Shown piece after piece: positions 8,221-16,968 of a stretch of DNA of 64,000 nt (position 1 is its first letter; every line of letters begins with the position of its first letter). The stretch covers positions 1 through 64,000 of the forward strand of contig NZ_AFWE01000078.1 of NCBI RefSeq assembly GCF_000222585.1, read 5' to 3'. The stretch comes from Vibrio scophthalmi LMG 19158 (GTDB lineage Bacteria; Pseudomonadota; Gammaproteobacteria; Enterobacterales; Vibrionaceae). The notes under the pieces were generated by a model that saw only the letters and a program-made list of their open reading frames with translations, did not search any database and had not been told where the DNA came from. Position numbers and translations under genes: made by a program.

Positions 8221-8928
8221 ATGTATTACTCAAAAGATACAACAGAAACACTTTACCATTTTGATGATAATAAAGAGTTTACGCATGTCAGCTCTATGAT
8301 GATCCGTAAGAACACAGGATTACCAGCTCAATGTACTTTACTCCCCCTCCCTGAGTACGACTCAGTCAATGAACGCTGTTATTTTATTAATGAACAATGG
8401 CAAAAGAGTGAGCTATTCGTTGGTCGGCAGTTTTGGAATGAGGAAGCGGTGTTGGATAACATTCAGACATTCTTACAAAAGATGCCTGAACGATATTCCA
8501 TCATTAAGCCGCCAAAAGCAGAAAAGGGTTTTGTTGTTCGTTTAGTCGACAATATGTGGGTTCAGTTAGAAGACCATTCTGGAACACCAATATTTAAGAT
8601 GGCGGACTGTCAAAAATCCAAGTTAGTGATTGAACTGGGTCCTATCGAGGCAGGATGGACAAATACCGTCCCTCTGACCCCGTGGGATGAGTGGATTGAT
8701 GATGCTTGGGTTACTAACCAAAGCAAAAAATATATTGCTGACTATGATGCGGTTGATAGTAAGCGCCGCGCTTTGTATCGCGAAATGAGTGATCCACTCT
8801 ATATGGAAAGCTACCGGAAAAAGGAAAACGGAGAGTTTGAGGAGGCGGCTATATTCAAGACTCAGGCTGATGCTGCCGTAAAAAACATACAAGTCAATAA
8901 TCCTTTTCCGCCACCGCTAGTAAATTAA
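8221..8928 (+). CDS. Tail fibre assembly-like protein
   Basis: This 235-residue gene starts two bases after the fibre stop. Fibre genes are normally followed by a chaperone or assembly gene. The middle (around DNMWVQLED and LTPWDEWIDD) and the C-terminal helical part resemble large tail-fibre assembly proteins. No membrane segment is seen. The gene is followed by a strong terminator, so it ends the baseplate/fibre operon. Confidence 0.68.
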   Translation: MYYSKDTTETLYHFDDNKEFTHVSSMMIRKNTGLPAQCTLLPLPEYDSVNERCYFINEQWQKSELFVGRQFWNEEAVLDNIQTFLQKMPERYSIIKPPKAEKGFVVRLVDNMWVQLEDHSGTPIFKMADCQKSKLVIELGPIEAGWTNTVPLTPWDEWIDDAWVTNQSKKYIADYDAVDSKRRALYREMSDPLYMESYRKKENGEFEEAAIFKTQADAAVKNIQVNNPFPPPLVN

Positions 8929-8944
8929 AGTTAATGCCAACCAG

Positions 8945-8970
8945 AACCCTTGCATTAATGCGGGGGTTTT
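8945..8970 (+). terminator. Intrinsic terminator after the tail fibre operon
   Basis: AACCCTTGCAT (8945-8955) pairs with ATGCGGGGGTT (8958-8968), using two G-U pairs, over a very short loop. A U-run and CT follow (8967-8970). It separates the tail operon from the lysis cassette. Confidence 0.75.
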
Positions 8971-9067
8971 CTACATCTATCAAATAGAATTCTCATCGAT
9001 ACAAGCGTTAAAACCTGCACTATACACTGGCGTCAATACGAATAAAAAATACTAGGGAAGTACTTGT

Positions 9068-9265
9068 ATGAACGTTGGCAAAACAAGCTTGTTCACCACA
9101 TTAAGTGCAATGTTAGCTGGCGTTTCTGCAGAAGATATTGCGCAAATCGTCGCCTTTACAGTTGCAACTATTTCAGGTTTGATGGCGATTCGCTACTACT
9201 GGACAAAAACCAAACTTACTCACTTACAGATCCAAGCTCTGAAAGGTGATTCAAATGAGTATTAA
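9068..9265 (+). CDS. Probable holin
   Basis: This encodes 65 residues with one clear membrane segment (about residues 24-42) and a charged C-terminus, directly upstream of the endolysin gene. Single-span small proteins in this place are class III-type or HP1-like holins. It overlaps the endolysin start by 11 bp. It forms lesions in the inner membrane at the time of lysis. Confidence 0.75.
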   Translation: MNVGKTSLFTTLSAMLAGVSAEDIAQIVAFTVATISGLMAIRYYWTKTKLTHLQIQALKGDSNEY

Positions 9266-9830
9266 GCAGCGAGTTATTACCAGTGCGGTTTGCTCTGTCA
9301 TGGCAGTGCTTGCCGTGGTGATGGAGAAAGAACCTGAGCTAAAAACCAGCCAAAAAGGACTTGCTCATATCGCTGATATGGAAGGTTGTCGGCTAAAAGC
9401 TTATCAATGTTCGGCGGATAAATGGACGGCGGGTTTAGGCCATACCGACGGCATAAGGCCAGATAGCAAAATCACTATCGACCAAGCCGCGGATTACTTC
9501 ATTCAAGATATCGCCAAAGCAGAGCAGGTCGTCAATCGCGCCATGACCCAAGAGCCAACTCAGGGCGAGTACGACATGATGGTGAGTTTCGTTTTCAACT
9601 TGGGCGCCGGTAATTTCAAGCGTTCCACTTTGATCAAACAATTCAATACCGAACTCAATACACAAGCTTGCAACCAGTACCCCAGATGGGTGTATGTGAA
9701 TGGTAAGGACTGCCGCATTGAAGAGAGTAACTGCGAAGGTATTGTGACCAGGCGAGAGATAGAGCAGAACGTCTGCCTGTATGGTTGGGACTCACCAAAA
9801 ACTCGAGGGTTGTATGCTTACCAAAATTAG
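9255..9830 (+). CDS. Endolysin, GH24 lysozyme with N-terminal signal anchor
   Basis: The protein is a 191-residue T4-type lysozyme (GH24). The catalytic Glu lies in MEGCRLKAY, followed by the Thr of KWTAGLGHT. The N-terminus (about 7-25) is a weakly hydrophobic Ala/Val-rich span like the signal-anchor-release (SAR) segments of P1 Lyz and phage 21 R. SAR endolysins reach the periplasm by Sec and need only a pinholin or membrane depolarisation. Cysteines close to the catalytic Glu suggest disulfide control, as in P1 Lyz (inference). The start at 9255 follows AAAGG. Confidence 0.88.
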   Translation: MSIKQRVITSAVCSVMAVLAVVMEKEPELKTSQKGLAHIADMEGCRLKAYQCSADKWTAGLGHTDGIRPDSKITIDQAADYFIQDIAKAEQVVNRAMTQEPTQGEYDMMVSFVFNLGAGNFKRSTLIKQFNTELNTQACNQYPRWVYVNGKDCRIEESNCEGIVTRREIEQNVCLYGWDSPKTRGLYAYQN

Positions 9831-10329
9831 ACTCATCGCTCTGTTTGTAGCTTTCACTGGCGTGGCGTATTTCTCTTACGACTATGGCGTATCAAGAACC
9901 ATGATTGCAGCCAAAAAATCTCAAGATGAACTCTTTGCCAAATTGGAAGTAAAGCAGAATGAAGCGTATGAGTTGGCGGTTGAGCTCGCCAATCAAAAGC
10001 CCATTATTGAAATTGAATATCGAACCATTGAGAAAGAGGTGATCAAGTATGCTCAAGCGAACAGTGATAAGCAGTGTATTGTTAATGATGATGAGTGGTT
10101 GCGCGTCCGAGCCGACGCAGTGCGAGCGCATAATCGAGCAATCGGTATTCAGCAACCCGCCGCCATTCCTGATGGTGCCGCCAAAACCACTCGAAGTTCA
10201 AATGCCTACGAACGTGACGCCGAAGTCCTAGCTGAAGATGTACTGAATATTAAAACCTGCGCCGAGAATGCACAAAAACTCCGGTCACTTCAAACTTGGA
10301 TAAAAACTCAGATTGTAGTGAATGAGTAA
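9814..10329 (+). CDS. Rz-like inner-membrane spanin
   Basis: This encodes 171 residues with an N-terminal membrane segment (about 4-22) followed by a long periplasmic helix, the i-spanin pattern. It starts inside the endolysin gene (GAGGG just upstream) and contains an out-of-frame lipoprotein gene (10049-10231), as in lambda Rz/Rz1. It would fuse inner and outer membranes in the last step of lysis. Confidence 0.83.
   Translation: MLTKIRLIALFVAFTGVAYFSYDYGVSRTMIAAKKSQDELFAKLEVKQNEAYELAVELANQKPIIEIEYRTIEKEVIKYAQANSDKQCIVNDDEWLRVRADAVRAHNRAIGIQQPAAIPDGAAKTTRSSNAYERDAEVLAEDVLNIKTCAENAQKLRSLQTWIKTQIVVNE
10049..10231 (+). CDS. Rz1-like outer-membrane spanin lipoprotein, nested in Rz
   Basis: The 60-residue product is encoded wholly inside the Rz gene in another frame. 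It has a signal peptide ending in the lipobox MMSGC and a proline-rich mature part (NPPPFLMVPPKP), which is the o-spanin signature. Nesting and composition together make this convincing despite its size. Confidence 0.82.
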   Translation: MLKRTVISSVLLMMMSGCASEPTQCERIIEQSVFSNPPPFLMVPPKPLEVQMPTNVTPKS

Positions 10330-10681
10330 GATTGGCCATGAGTTTGGAAGCCATTAACATAAAAACTAGGTTATCCACTCCTCGTAACTCATTTCTGCCC
10401 CAAAATTACTTAGACTAAATAATCTACATATTTTAGGGGCTTGCGTTTTCCCAACCAAAACTTATCAAAAATGCAAGCGTTAGCTGAACCATTAGACATG
10501 CATCGAAATATAAAATGTGTTCTACATCATGTATTTGTACAACATCTAACTTTTGACTGTACTAATAATGAAGTATCATAAGTTAAGTTTATTTATCAAT
10601 GCCACCTATTCGAGTGGTGTAGTTAATGGCCTTCAAATCCTGTCAGAACATAAGCTAAAGTTCTTAATATGAGACGTTGTT
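10330..10681. other. AT-rich intergenic region with an inverted repeat
   Basis: About 350 bp without a gene between the lysis cassette and a small cargo gene. GCTTGCGTTTT (10439-10449) and AAAATGCAAGC (10468-10478) form an 11-bp inverted repeat with one G-T mismatch. A possible promoter is TTGACT (10553-10558) with TATCAT (10574-10579), though its spacing is short (15). I found no Ogr site. The P2 cos region lies in the comparable gap before the portal gene, but I cannot identify a cos sequence here. Confidence 0.45.
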
Positions 10682-10960
10682 ATGAAAAAAGATTTCTTCC
10701 TCTTAAATAAAAATAAGCACTATTTTGTTGCTACTGGTGATGTTGACACAAGTAAGTTAGTTGGTTGTACATTGTATGCAACACTATCCGATTTGTATGA
10801 TGCCGCTGCAAATGCGCATAACCTTTCTGTGGATGAAATTGAAGGGACAGAGCTTGGTTTTACTGCCTTTGATGGTAAGTGGTTAAGCAACGAAATCATG
10901 GATATTGATGAGTTGGAAACTATGAGCATCGAAGAATATTTAAGTAATTACGAAGGATAG
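10682..10960 (+). CDS. Small acidic phage protein of unknown function
   Basis: This encodes 92 residues, acidic in its second half (DIDELETMSIEEYL near the C-terminus), with no membrane segment or known motif. It lies alone between lysis and packaging genes, is bounded by an AT-rich leader and a strong hairpin, and is AT-rich itself. That suggests an accessory gene with its own promoter. A DNA-mimic or inhibitor role would fit the acidity but is only a guess. Confidence 0.6.
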   Translation: MKKDFFLLNKNKHYFVATGDVDTSKLVGCTLYATLSDLYDAAANAHNLSVDEIEGTELGFTAFDGKWLSNEIMDIDELETMSIEEYLSNYEG

Positions 10961-11111
10961 TCATTACACCTTTAATTCAAATTTGCTCACTGAGCACTAG
11001 CTGAATCTGCAATACCTGAAGTTATTCATGAATTGCTAATGTTCGATTTTCCAAAACTGATTTCTGTCCAATAATGTTGTAGAAACGACTTTTCTGGTTA
11101 AGTAGTTAAAG

Positions 11112-11137
11112 CAATGGCCAATTTTTATTGGCCATTG
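11112..11137. terminator. Bidirectional hairpin between cargo gene and portal gene
   Basis: CAATGGCCAAT-TTTT-ATTGGCCATTG is a perfect 11-bp stem, placed two bases beyond the minus-strand portal stop (11140). U-runs are short on both sides. It separates convergent transcripts. Confidence 0.6.
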
Positions 11138-11139
11138 GA

Positions 11140-12111
11140 TCAAGTCACAGGTTCTAGACTCACATAATCATTGGCTGTGATCACATTGGGCGCAACAAGC
11201 TCATTGAGCTCTTTGAGTGAATCAATCAATGGCAGCAATTCATTTTTATGAAACAGCCAGTCGACCTTATTCAAATCTAAAGAGGTAATACTTTCGCGGC
11301 GTACGCTCATCAACTCGATAGGTACGCGGTGCAATGCCAGTACATCATCTTTGGTTTGGTTCTTCACCTCTTTAAACGAGTCTTTGGCTTCAACTTGGCC
11401 GATAGGTTTTAGCTCGGGCGCTTTGGTGTCTTTGCCTTTGGCATTCACAAACATATTCTTAAACGCCATGCCTTCTTTCGCTTTGAGCTTCGCTTTGATC
11501 TCTTCTTCTTGATCTGGTGTCATTGTTGGTTCGTTCATGTAAAGCAGGTAACCCGCGTGCTGACCATTACGGTAGTATTGGCGGCGAAAGAGTGTGGCAT
11601 CATCGTTGAGCCAAATGGAAGTAAGCCCGCTCACATGACCGGGTAAACCATACATCTCTTGAGCAATATCGTATTCAGACCAATGAAAAATCTGGTTGTG
11701 CTTAAAATCAATACGGCCAGTATCATCAAATGCTCTCGGTTTGTATGTCCAGGCTAAGTCTTCACGTCTGCGCATATACAAGGCTGGGATGTGTTTGAGT
11801 TGCACCGGTTTTCCCGTGCCGCCATACCCTCGAACCACCTGAAGGTAGCCATTACCAAAGGTTAAAAAGTCCTGAATAAAGCGCTTTAAATCTCGGCGTG
11901 ACAGTAATGGGCTAACCGTGACGGCGTAGGCTAACGTGTTGCGTTTGAATTCAATTGCGCTGGAATGCATCGGGTTTACGCGCAATGCTTTTGCCAGCGT
12001 ATCGAGTGCAACTGGCGGCTCGTATAGCCCGTCTATCAGTGCCACTTCAAGATAACTTAAAATGTCACTGTTCATCACGCTGACAGGATTCGAAAACTCA
12101 ATATCAATCAC
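11140..12111 (-). CDS. Q: Portal protein (P2 gpQ-like)
   Basis: This is a 323-residue phage portal of the PBSX/gpQ family. Conserved parts visible are the N-terminal FSNPVSVM segment, FLTFGNGYLQVVR (about 87-99), the GLPGHVSGL segment and the MSVRRESITSLDLNKVDWLF region near 285. It forms the dodecameric ring at the capsid vertex through which DNA is packaged. It follows the terminase gene with a 10-bp gap, as in P2 (P then Q, divergent from O). Confidence 0.94.
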   Translation of the reverse strand: MIDIEFSNPVSVMNSDILSYLEVALIDGLYEPPVALDTLAKALRVNPMHSSAIEFKRNTLAYAVTVSPLLSRRDLKRFIQDFLTFGNGYLQVVRGYGGTGKPVQLKHIPALYMRRREDLAWTYKPRAFDDTGRIDFKHNQIFHWSEYDIAQEMYGLPGHVSGLTSIWLNDDATLFRRQYYRNGQHAGYLLYMNEPTMTPDQEEEIKAKLKAKEGMAFKNMFVNAKGKDTKAPELKPIGQVEAKDSFKEVKNQTKDDVLALHRVPIELMSVRRESITSLDLNKVDWLFHKNELLPLIDSLKELNELVAPNVITANDYVSLEPVT

Positions 12112-12121
12112 TATGTTTCTC

Positions 12122-13879
12122 CTAGAAGAACGTTACGGTTGTATCGTTCTCGTTGTGTATATCAATCGGCTCCCAACGCATCACGTGCATTGAAGCCCAA
12201 GCAAGATCGGCATGTGAGCCCACCTTGCTGCGGTTAGAAATAAAGGTCACTTGGTTGCTGGCTTTGGTGGTGTGCTGGCGTATCATCAAAAACGAATGGA
12301 CTAAATCGTCCCATTCACCATCAAACTGCAGGCGTCCGTCGTTGATGATTTCACGAGCTTTGTAGACCATCATTCGCTTCATCTCTGGCGAGTAATCCAG
12401 TTCAACCAAGCAGGGGTAAAATTTTCGAACCAATTCAGCTACCGCCGAGCCTACGCCACTGACATCCATCGCCATGTAGACAACGTTGTATTTTTCAGTG
12501 ATCCCTTTGATGGCTTTTGCCTGGTCTTCGTAGCTTGAACCTTTCAAGCGAATGCGTTCAATGAAGCGGAATACGCCGCCTTTTTGTTTTGGTTTGAGCG
12601 AGACCACAAGACCAGCATCATCCGAGCCTTCACCTTGACCACCACCTCTTGGGTCATAGCCAACCAAAACCTCAGCGTTACCCACAGGGCGAGCTTTGTA
12701 GTGATCGACATCTTTCCAAAGTGAGGAATCCGCCTTACAAGCCAATAGCGCTTTAAGGGCAAAAATTGATGCCGAATCATCAAGGAAGACACAGCGAAGC
12801 AAGTTATTGAAAACGGTTTTATCTGGGTATTTACGGCGTAGTTTCTCCATGTTGAAGAACGTTGCGCCCTTAGCGATTGCATCATCAATGGTAATGATTT
12901 GGCGAAAGATACCATCTTCACTCAGTGAGCCGTGTTTTAAGCTCTCATGAGAGATATCAATCTTGAGCGCTTTCTTGCCTTGCCATTTCGGATAGGCCTC
13001 ATGCGCTACCGTTGAAGGGGTCGATAAATACGTGGTGCGGTAGTTCGATTGAATCGACATGCCACCCGCGTAATCATCCAGCTCACCAAATTTGGGGATC
13101 CAGAACACTTCATCAAAATAGACGTGGCCATTAAAGCCTTGTGAGGTGCGGGCGTTGGTCGATAGAAAGTAAAGCGTCGCGCCATTCGATAGCTGCAGCT
13201 CGTCTTTACCTTTTAAGTCCACATCACCCAGCTCGAGCGCGAACCGGCGAATGTAGTTCTTAAATATTTCGGACTGCTTACGAGAGGCTGATAAAAACAC
13301 CTGGTTGTCGCCATTAAGAATGGCATCTTCAAAAGCTTCAAATGCGAAGTAGTAGGTTAAGCCAATCTGACGAGATTTAAGGTAAAAACGGAATTCGTTG
13401 AGGTCGTCATTACACTTATGCGCGTGGATCTCTTTTTGATAATCAAAGAAGGTTTTCTCACGAAACTCTGTCAGTACATCGGCCGTAATATGCGAAATGT
13501 CGTTTTTGACCTTGTTTGGTTTTCTTCCACGTTTTGAGTCGCCATTATGGCCACGTCCGCGCGTTCGCTTGTTGTCAGCCTCGTCTCGTTTCCACTTTTG
13601 TTCGAGCAGCATGTTGAGCTCTTGCAGCTGCGCTTCGTGTTTGCAATCAATCCACATGAGATAAGCAATACGTTGGCGCAGCATCAATTCTACGGGCGCA
13701 TCGTCCCGCATTTCTTTCCAGCCAAATTTTGAAATCCACTGTTGAACCGTTCGGGTGGCGACGCCGATTTTCTCCGCAACCTCGGCCGATTTGTGTTGGC
13801 GTAAATACAAACCCAATGCTTGGGTTTGTACTGAGGTGTATAGCGGCTGGTTTAACTCGGTAACTGCATTCGTATCCAT
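12122..13879 (-). CDS. P: Terminase large subunit, ATPase (P2 gpP-like)
   Basis: The 585-residue protein has an N-terminal helix-turn-helix (about 30-55, KIGVATRTVQQWISKFGW). The ATPase region follows (FYLKSRQIGLTYYFAFEAF, a P2-type Walker A region, and GHVYFDEVFW as Walker B), then a nuclease-like domain with the conserved VGYDPRGGG motif. It is the packaging motor and works with gpM, which is encoded far away at 19219. Its start codon abuts an Ogr-type site. Confidence 0.95.
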   Translation of the reverse strand: MDTNAVTELNQPLYTSVQTQALGLYLRQHKSAEVAEKIGVATRTVQQWISKFGWKEMRDDAPVELMLRQRIAYLMWIDCKHEAQLQELNMLLEQKWKRDEADNKRTRGRGHNGDSKRGRKPNKVKNDISHITADVLTEFREKTFFDYQKEIHAHKCNDDLNEFRFYLKSRQIGLTYYFAFEAFEDAILNGDNQVFLSASRKQSEIFKNYIRRFALELGDVDLKGKDELQLSNGATLYFLSTNARTSQGFNGHVYFDEVFWIPKFGELDDYAGGMSIQSNYRTTYLSTPSTVAHEAYPKWQGKKALKIDISHESLKHGSLSEDGIFRQIITIDDAIAKGATFFNMEKLRRKYPDKTVFNNLLRCVFLDDSASIFALKALLACKADSSLWKDVDHYKARPVGNAEVLVGYDPRGGGQGEGSDDAGLVVSLKPKQKGGVFRFIERIRLKGSSYEDQAKAIKGITEKYNVVYMAMDVSGVGSAVAELVRKFYPCLVELDYSPEMKRMMVYKAREIINDGRLQFDGEWDDLVHSFLMIRQHTTKASNQVTFISNRSKVGSHADLAWASMHVMRWEPIDIHNENDTTVTFF

Positions 13880-13933
13880 GTTGGCATAGTGCTACAGCCG
13901 CCGTGATTACTCAGCTTGCGCTGTTTCTATATC
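13879..13933 (+). promoter_or_regulatory. Ogr-activated late promoter for the capsid operon
   Basis: TGT (13879-13881), 12 bases, then ACA (13894-13896) is the Ogr/Delta binding pattern. A -10-like TATATC at 13928-13933 would start transcription near 13940, putting the site centre about 53 bp upstream, as expected for P2-type late promoters (about -55). It would drive scaffold and capsid genes. A second such site for the divergent terminase operon was not found. One site of this pattern is expected by chance per about 4 kb, so position and -10 carry the weight. Confidence 0.65.
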
Positions 13934-14013
13934 CAATATCTAGAATCAGGATGAATACAAAAAGAGAAGGGCATTGGTTAGATTGGGATCATCGAATTTA
14001 GGAGAGTTCAGGC

Positions 14014-14844
14014 ATGTTTCAATCACAGCCAATTTGTATTTTGCAGGCAGGTACCACCGTTGACGGCCGCATTATCGAGCAACACATCATTGATGAGATT
14101 GCGGAAAGTTATAGCCCCGAGGTGTACACCGCTCGCATTAACGAAGAGCACTTTGATTGGAGCTATAAATTTGGCTCAGTGCTTTCAGTGGAAAAGCGTG
14201 AAGACAAGCTGTTTGCGGTGTTAAAGCCTAACTCGATGCTGCTTCGCGTCGTCGAGCAAGGCCAGCTTCTGCATACTTCGTGTGAATACATTGAGAAGTT
14301 TTCTGATACGGGGAAAGCCTACCTCACCGGGTTAGCGCTTACCGATAAACCCGCCTCGTTAGGAACGACTCAAATTCATCTTTCCAGTAAAGAGGATGGC
14401 AAGGTGCAAGTGCACTCGAACTTCACCATTGAGCCAGAACAGCTCTCCCAACAAGACAACGAGGCTGATGCTTCGCTGTTCCAAAAATTCAAAAACTGGC
14501 TCAACAGTGAAACACCTACCGAGCAGTTCTCGCAACAAGAGGAAGAAGACGAAATGAGTAAAGAAACTGAAGAACTGCTCAAGCAAAGCGTTGAGCAAAA
14601 TAAAGAGCTGAATGGCAAATTGGGATCGTTGATTGAGCATCTATCGGCTCAGAATAAGCCCGATGGTGAATCTGAAACTGAAGAGATTGAAGTGACCGAA
14701 AACAAAGAAGTCACTGAGCTGAAAGGTCAAGTACAAGAGCTCTCTTCCACGGTGACAGAGCTTAAGACCACATTAAGCAAAATCACTGATGATGGTGGGC
14801 GCCGACTCGCAGGCCAAGACAGCGAAGAAGAACCGTACCTATAA
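14014..14844 (+). CDS. O: Capsid scaffolding protein/maturation protease (P2 gpO-like)
   Basis: This 276-residue gpO-family protein is a serine protease fused to a scaffold. The likely triad is Asp17 (TTVDG), His46 (INEEHFDW) and Ser89 (LLHTSCEY), at spacing close to P2 gpO. The C-terminal half is acidic and glutamine-rich coiled coil (about 170-260), the scaffolding part. RBS AGGAGAG lies 7 bp upstream. It directs capsid size and cleaves the capsid protein. Confidence 0.92.
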   Translation: MFQSQPICILQAGTTVDGRIIEQHIIDEIAESYSPEVYTARINEEHFDWSYKFGSVLSVEKREDKLFAVLKPNSMLLRVVEQGQLLHTSCEYIEKFSDTGKAYLTGLALTDKPASLGTTQIHLSSKEDGKVQVHSNFTIEPEQLSQQDNEADASLFQKFKNWLNSETPTEQFSQQEEEDEMSKETEELLKQSVEQNKELNGKLGSLIEHLSAQNKPDGESETEEIEVTENKEVTELKGQVQELSSTVTELKTTLSKITDDGGRRLAGQDSEEEPYL

Positions 14845-14883
14845 GCGTTTTCAAACTAATAACGAATTCAGTTGGATAAAACA

Positions 14884-15918
14884 ATGGATAGAAATACAGA
14901 AGTTAAGCTCAGCGCTTACGTCAAAAAAATCGCAGAACAAAATGATGTTACTGACGCAACGCAAAAATTCAATGTGACGCCTAATGGTACACAGAAAATC
15001 ATTGCCCAGATGCGTGAAGGAAACTGGTTCTTGAAGAAAATCAACGTTATCTCTGTGCAGAATCAAAAAGGTGAATCCATCGGTCTTGGCGTGACGGGCA
15101 TGATTGCCAGCCGCACCGATACCTCGGGTGATGGCAAACGTACACCAAAAGACCATTCAAGCATGGGCGCGATGCCTTACATGTGTGAGCAGACCAACTT
15201 TGATACGGCAATTCGTTACGCCAAACTCGATGCCTGGGCGCACGACAAACGATTTAACCAAATCATCGCCTCCCATACTCGTGAGCAGATTGATGCTAAC
15301 AAAATCACCATTGGTTGGTATGGCGAAAGTGTCGCCGCGAACACCAACGCACAAACCAACCCTAATGGGGAAGATGTGAATAAAGGGTGGTATCAGGCGA
15401 TGCGTGATCACAACGCAGCTCGACTTCTTAAACAAGGCAAAACGCCAGGCGAAATTCGTATTGGTGAAGGCGGTGACTTCATTAACCTAGACCTAGCCGT
15501 ACTTAACACGAAGAGCTTGCTGCATGATGCTTGTGAAAACGATTCAAACCTTGTGGCTATCATCGGCTCTGATCTACTGGCTTACGACAAAGCCAAGTTC
15601 TATGAAGCGCATGGCAATACGCCAAGTGAAAAAGGCAAGATCCAAGAGCTGCAAGTCATCGGTACCTATGGCGGTTTACCTGCAGTGAAAGTGCCTGGTT
15701 TCCCATCAACGGGCATCATGGTGACCAGTTACGACAACTTATCCATCTACATTCAAGAAGGTTCGATTCGCCGCTCTGCTGGTAAAAAGAACGATGAGAA
15801 AGACCAAGTTGAAAACTTCGAGTCGATGAACATGGCGTACGTGTTGGAAGAAGTCGGCAAAGCAGCGGCCATTGAGTTCAAGAACGTGAAACTCTGGATT
15901 AATGGTGCTTGGGTATAG
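14884..15918 (+). CDS. N: Major capsid protein (P2 gpN-like)
   Basis: The 344-residue protein shows the gpN pattern throughout: LSAYVKKIAEQNDV at the start, GLGVTGMIASRTDTSGD near 65, and VENFESMNMAYVLEE near the C-terminus. ATG 14884 is chosen over the TTG four codons upstream because it matches the start of gpN. It assembles into the icosahedral shell. Confidence 0.95.
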   Translation: MDRNTEVKLSAYVKKIAEQNDVTDATQKFNVTPNGTQKIIAQMREGNWFLKKINVISVQNQKGESIGLGVTGMIASRTDTSGDGKRTPKDHSSMGAMPYMCEQTNFDTAIRYAKLDAWAHDKRFNQIIASHTREQIDANKITIGWYGESVAANTNAQTNPNGEDVNKGWYQAMRDHNAARLLKQGKTPGEIRIGEGGDFINLDLAVLNTKSLLHDACENDSNLVAIIGSDLLAYDKAKFYEAHGNTPSEKGKIQELQVIGTYGGLPAVKVPGFPSTGIMVTSYDNLSIYIQEGSIRRSAGKKNDEKDQVENFESMNMAYVLEEVGKAAAIEFKNVKLWINGAWV

Positions 15919-15940
15919 ACCCTTTTAACTAACACCCCCC

Positions 15941-16010
15941 AATGCAGGCTCTATCGCATTATCAATAAAGCTCAGGCTTTTGTTGTTATTTGCGTTTGGC
16001 TGCCTGCATT
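15941..16010 (+). other. Inverted repeats after the capsid gene
   Basis: AATGCAGGC (15941-15949) is repeated inverted as GCCTGCATT (16002-16010). Inside lies a small hairpin AAAGC-TCAG-GCTTT (15967-15980) followed by TTGTTGTT. This may be a partial terminator that lowers expression of genes after the abundant capsid mRNA, or a stabilising structure. Confidence 0.45.
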
Positions 16011-16038
16011 CCCTTTTACCTATTTTGAGGTGATCGCA

Positions 16039-16488
16039 GTGGAATTTGTCGGCGATAAAAACGACGTCTTTGGTTCAGAGCTACCGGCAACGGCGAAATA
16101 TCCTGCCCTTAAAATGTCAGAGTTTCAGTCTCTGTTTAATTTCCTCAGTAATGAGACAGAGCCAGGCATTCTGCAGCAAGCCAAAGTATCCAGAATCAAA
16201 TTGCACCGAGAGCTCTTAGCCGCCATCGAGCCGTTTACTGACTTGATGGAATTTTCGCAAGCCAAATTCGGTGATGAAGAGTCGGGTGAAACACTCTACA
16301 AACAAGCGGTGTTTTCACTGACCGCCAGTGCGCTTATCGGTATTCAACTCAGCACCAATGCCACAGCCGAGGCGGCGGATAGACAAGAAGCGTTAACGAG
16401 CAAAAAGCAGTATTGCGATGTGCATTATCGCCAAGCGGTCGATCTGCTGATTAATGGCAAAGAAACCTACTGTTTTGAGGTGGTGTAA
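16039..16488 (+). CDS. L: Head completion protein (P2 gpL-like)
   Basis: This encodes 149 residues of the gpL family, with the conserved YPALKMSEFQSLFNF segment near residue 20 and IKLHRELLAAI near 60. The GTG at 16039, eight bases after GAGG, is preferred over GTG 16030, which overlaps that site. In P2 the terminase gene M lies between N and L; here M is missing from this place. Confidence 0.85.
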   Translation: MEFVGDKNDVFGSELPATAKYPALKMSEFQSLFNFLSNETEPGILQQAKVSRIKLHRELLAAIEPFTDLMEFSQAKFGDEESGETLYKQAVFSLTASALIGIQLSTNATAEAADRQEALTSKKQYCDVHYRQAVDLLINGKETYCFEVV

Positions 16489-16968
16489 ATGGATGCCCTG
16501 CAAAACCTAACCGCCTTTTTTAAACAGCATGTCATCGATGCCAAGGGCCTTACTGTATGGGCAGAAGATGGCGCGGTGTTTTGTGGCCAAAGTGATGTTG
16601 TGGATGGTTTCGAGTTGGAATACACCGCAATTGTCTTTATTCAAGCAGCCACATTGAAGCCTCATGTGCTGTTTATGCATCTTGTGAATTGGCTAAACAA
16701 ACATGATCCGGAGCGAGTAGAAAAAAACTTACCAGCACCAACGTTCGCGACCGAAATTCTCGATAACGGCAAGTGTGACATCAAGATAAAGATAGACCTA
16801 CTTGAAAGCTATTCGCTTGAAGAAAGCGAGCAAGGGAGTTGGAAGCAACACGATACGCGCTATGACTGCATTAGTGATTTTGACTTAACCGTCACCACCG
16901 ACGAGATCGATGAATTGCACGAGCTGGTTTATTTCGTTGGACATACCAATGATCTGCCATGCAACTGA
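16489..16968 (+). CDS. R: Tail completion protein (P2 gpR-like)
   Basis: The 159-residue protein starts directly after the gpL stop. Length, order (L, R, S) and the FELEYTAIVFIQ and LVNWLNKHDPER stretches match P2 gpR, needed for finishing the tail before head joining. It overlaps the next gene by 10 bp. Confidence 0.78.
   Translation: MDALQNLTAFFKQHVIDAKGLTVWAEDGAVFCGQSDVVDGFELEYTAIVFIQAATLKPHVLFMHLVNWLNKHDPERVEKNLPAPTFATEILDNGKCDIKIKIDLLESYSLEESEQGSWKQHDTRYDCISDFDLTVTTDEIDELHELVYFVGHTNDLPCN

Noticed and set aside
9064-9249. 61-codon ORF in another frame over the holin gene
   Set aside because: Shadow of the holin, which has a membrane segment and the expected place.
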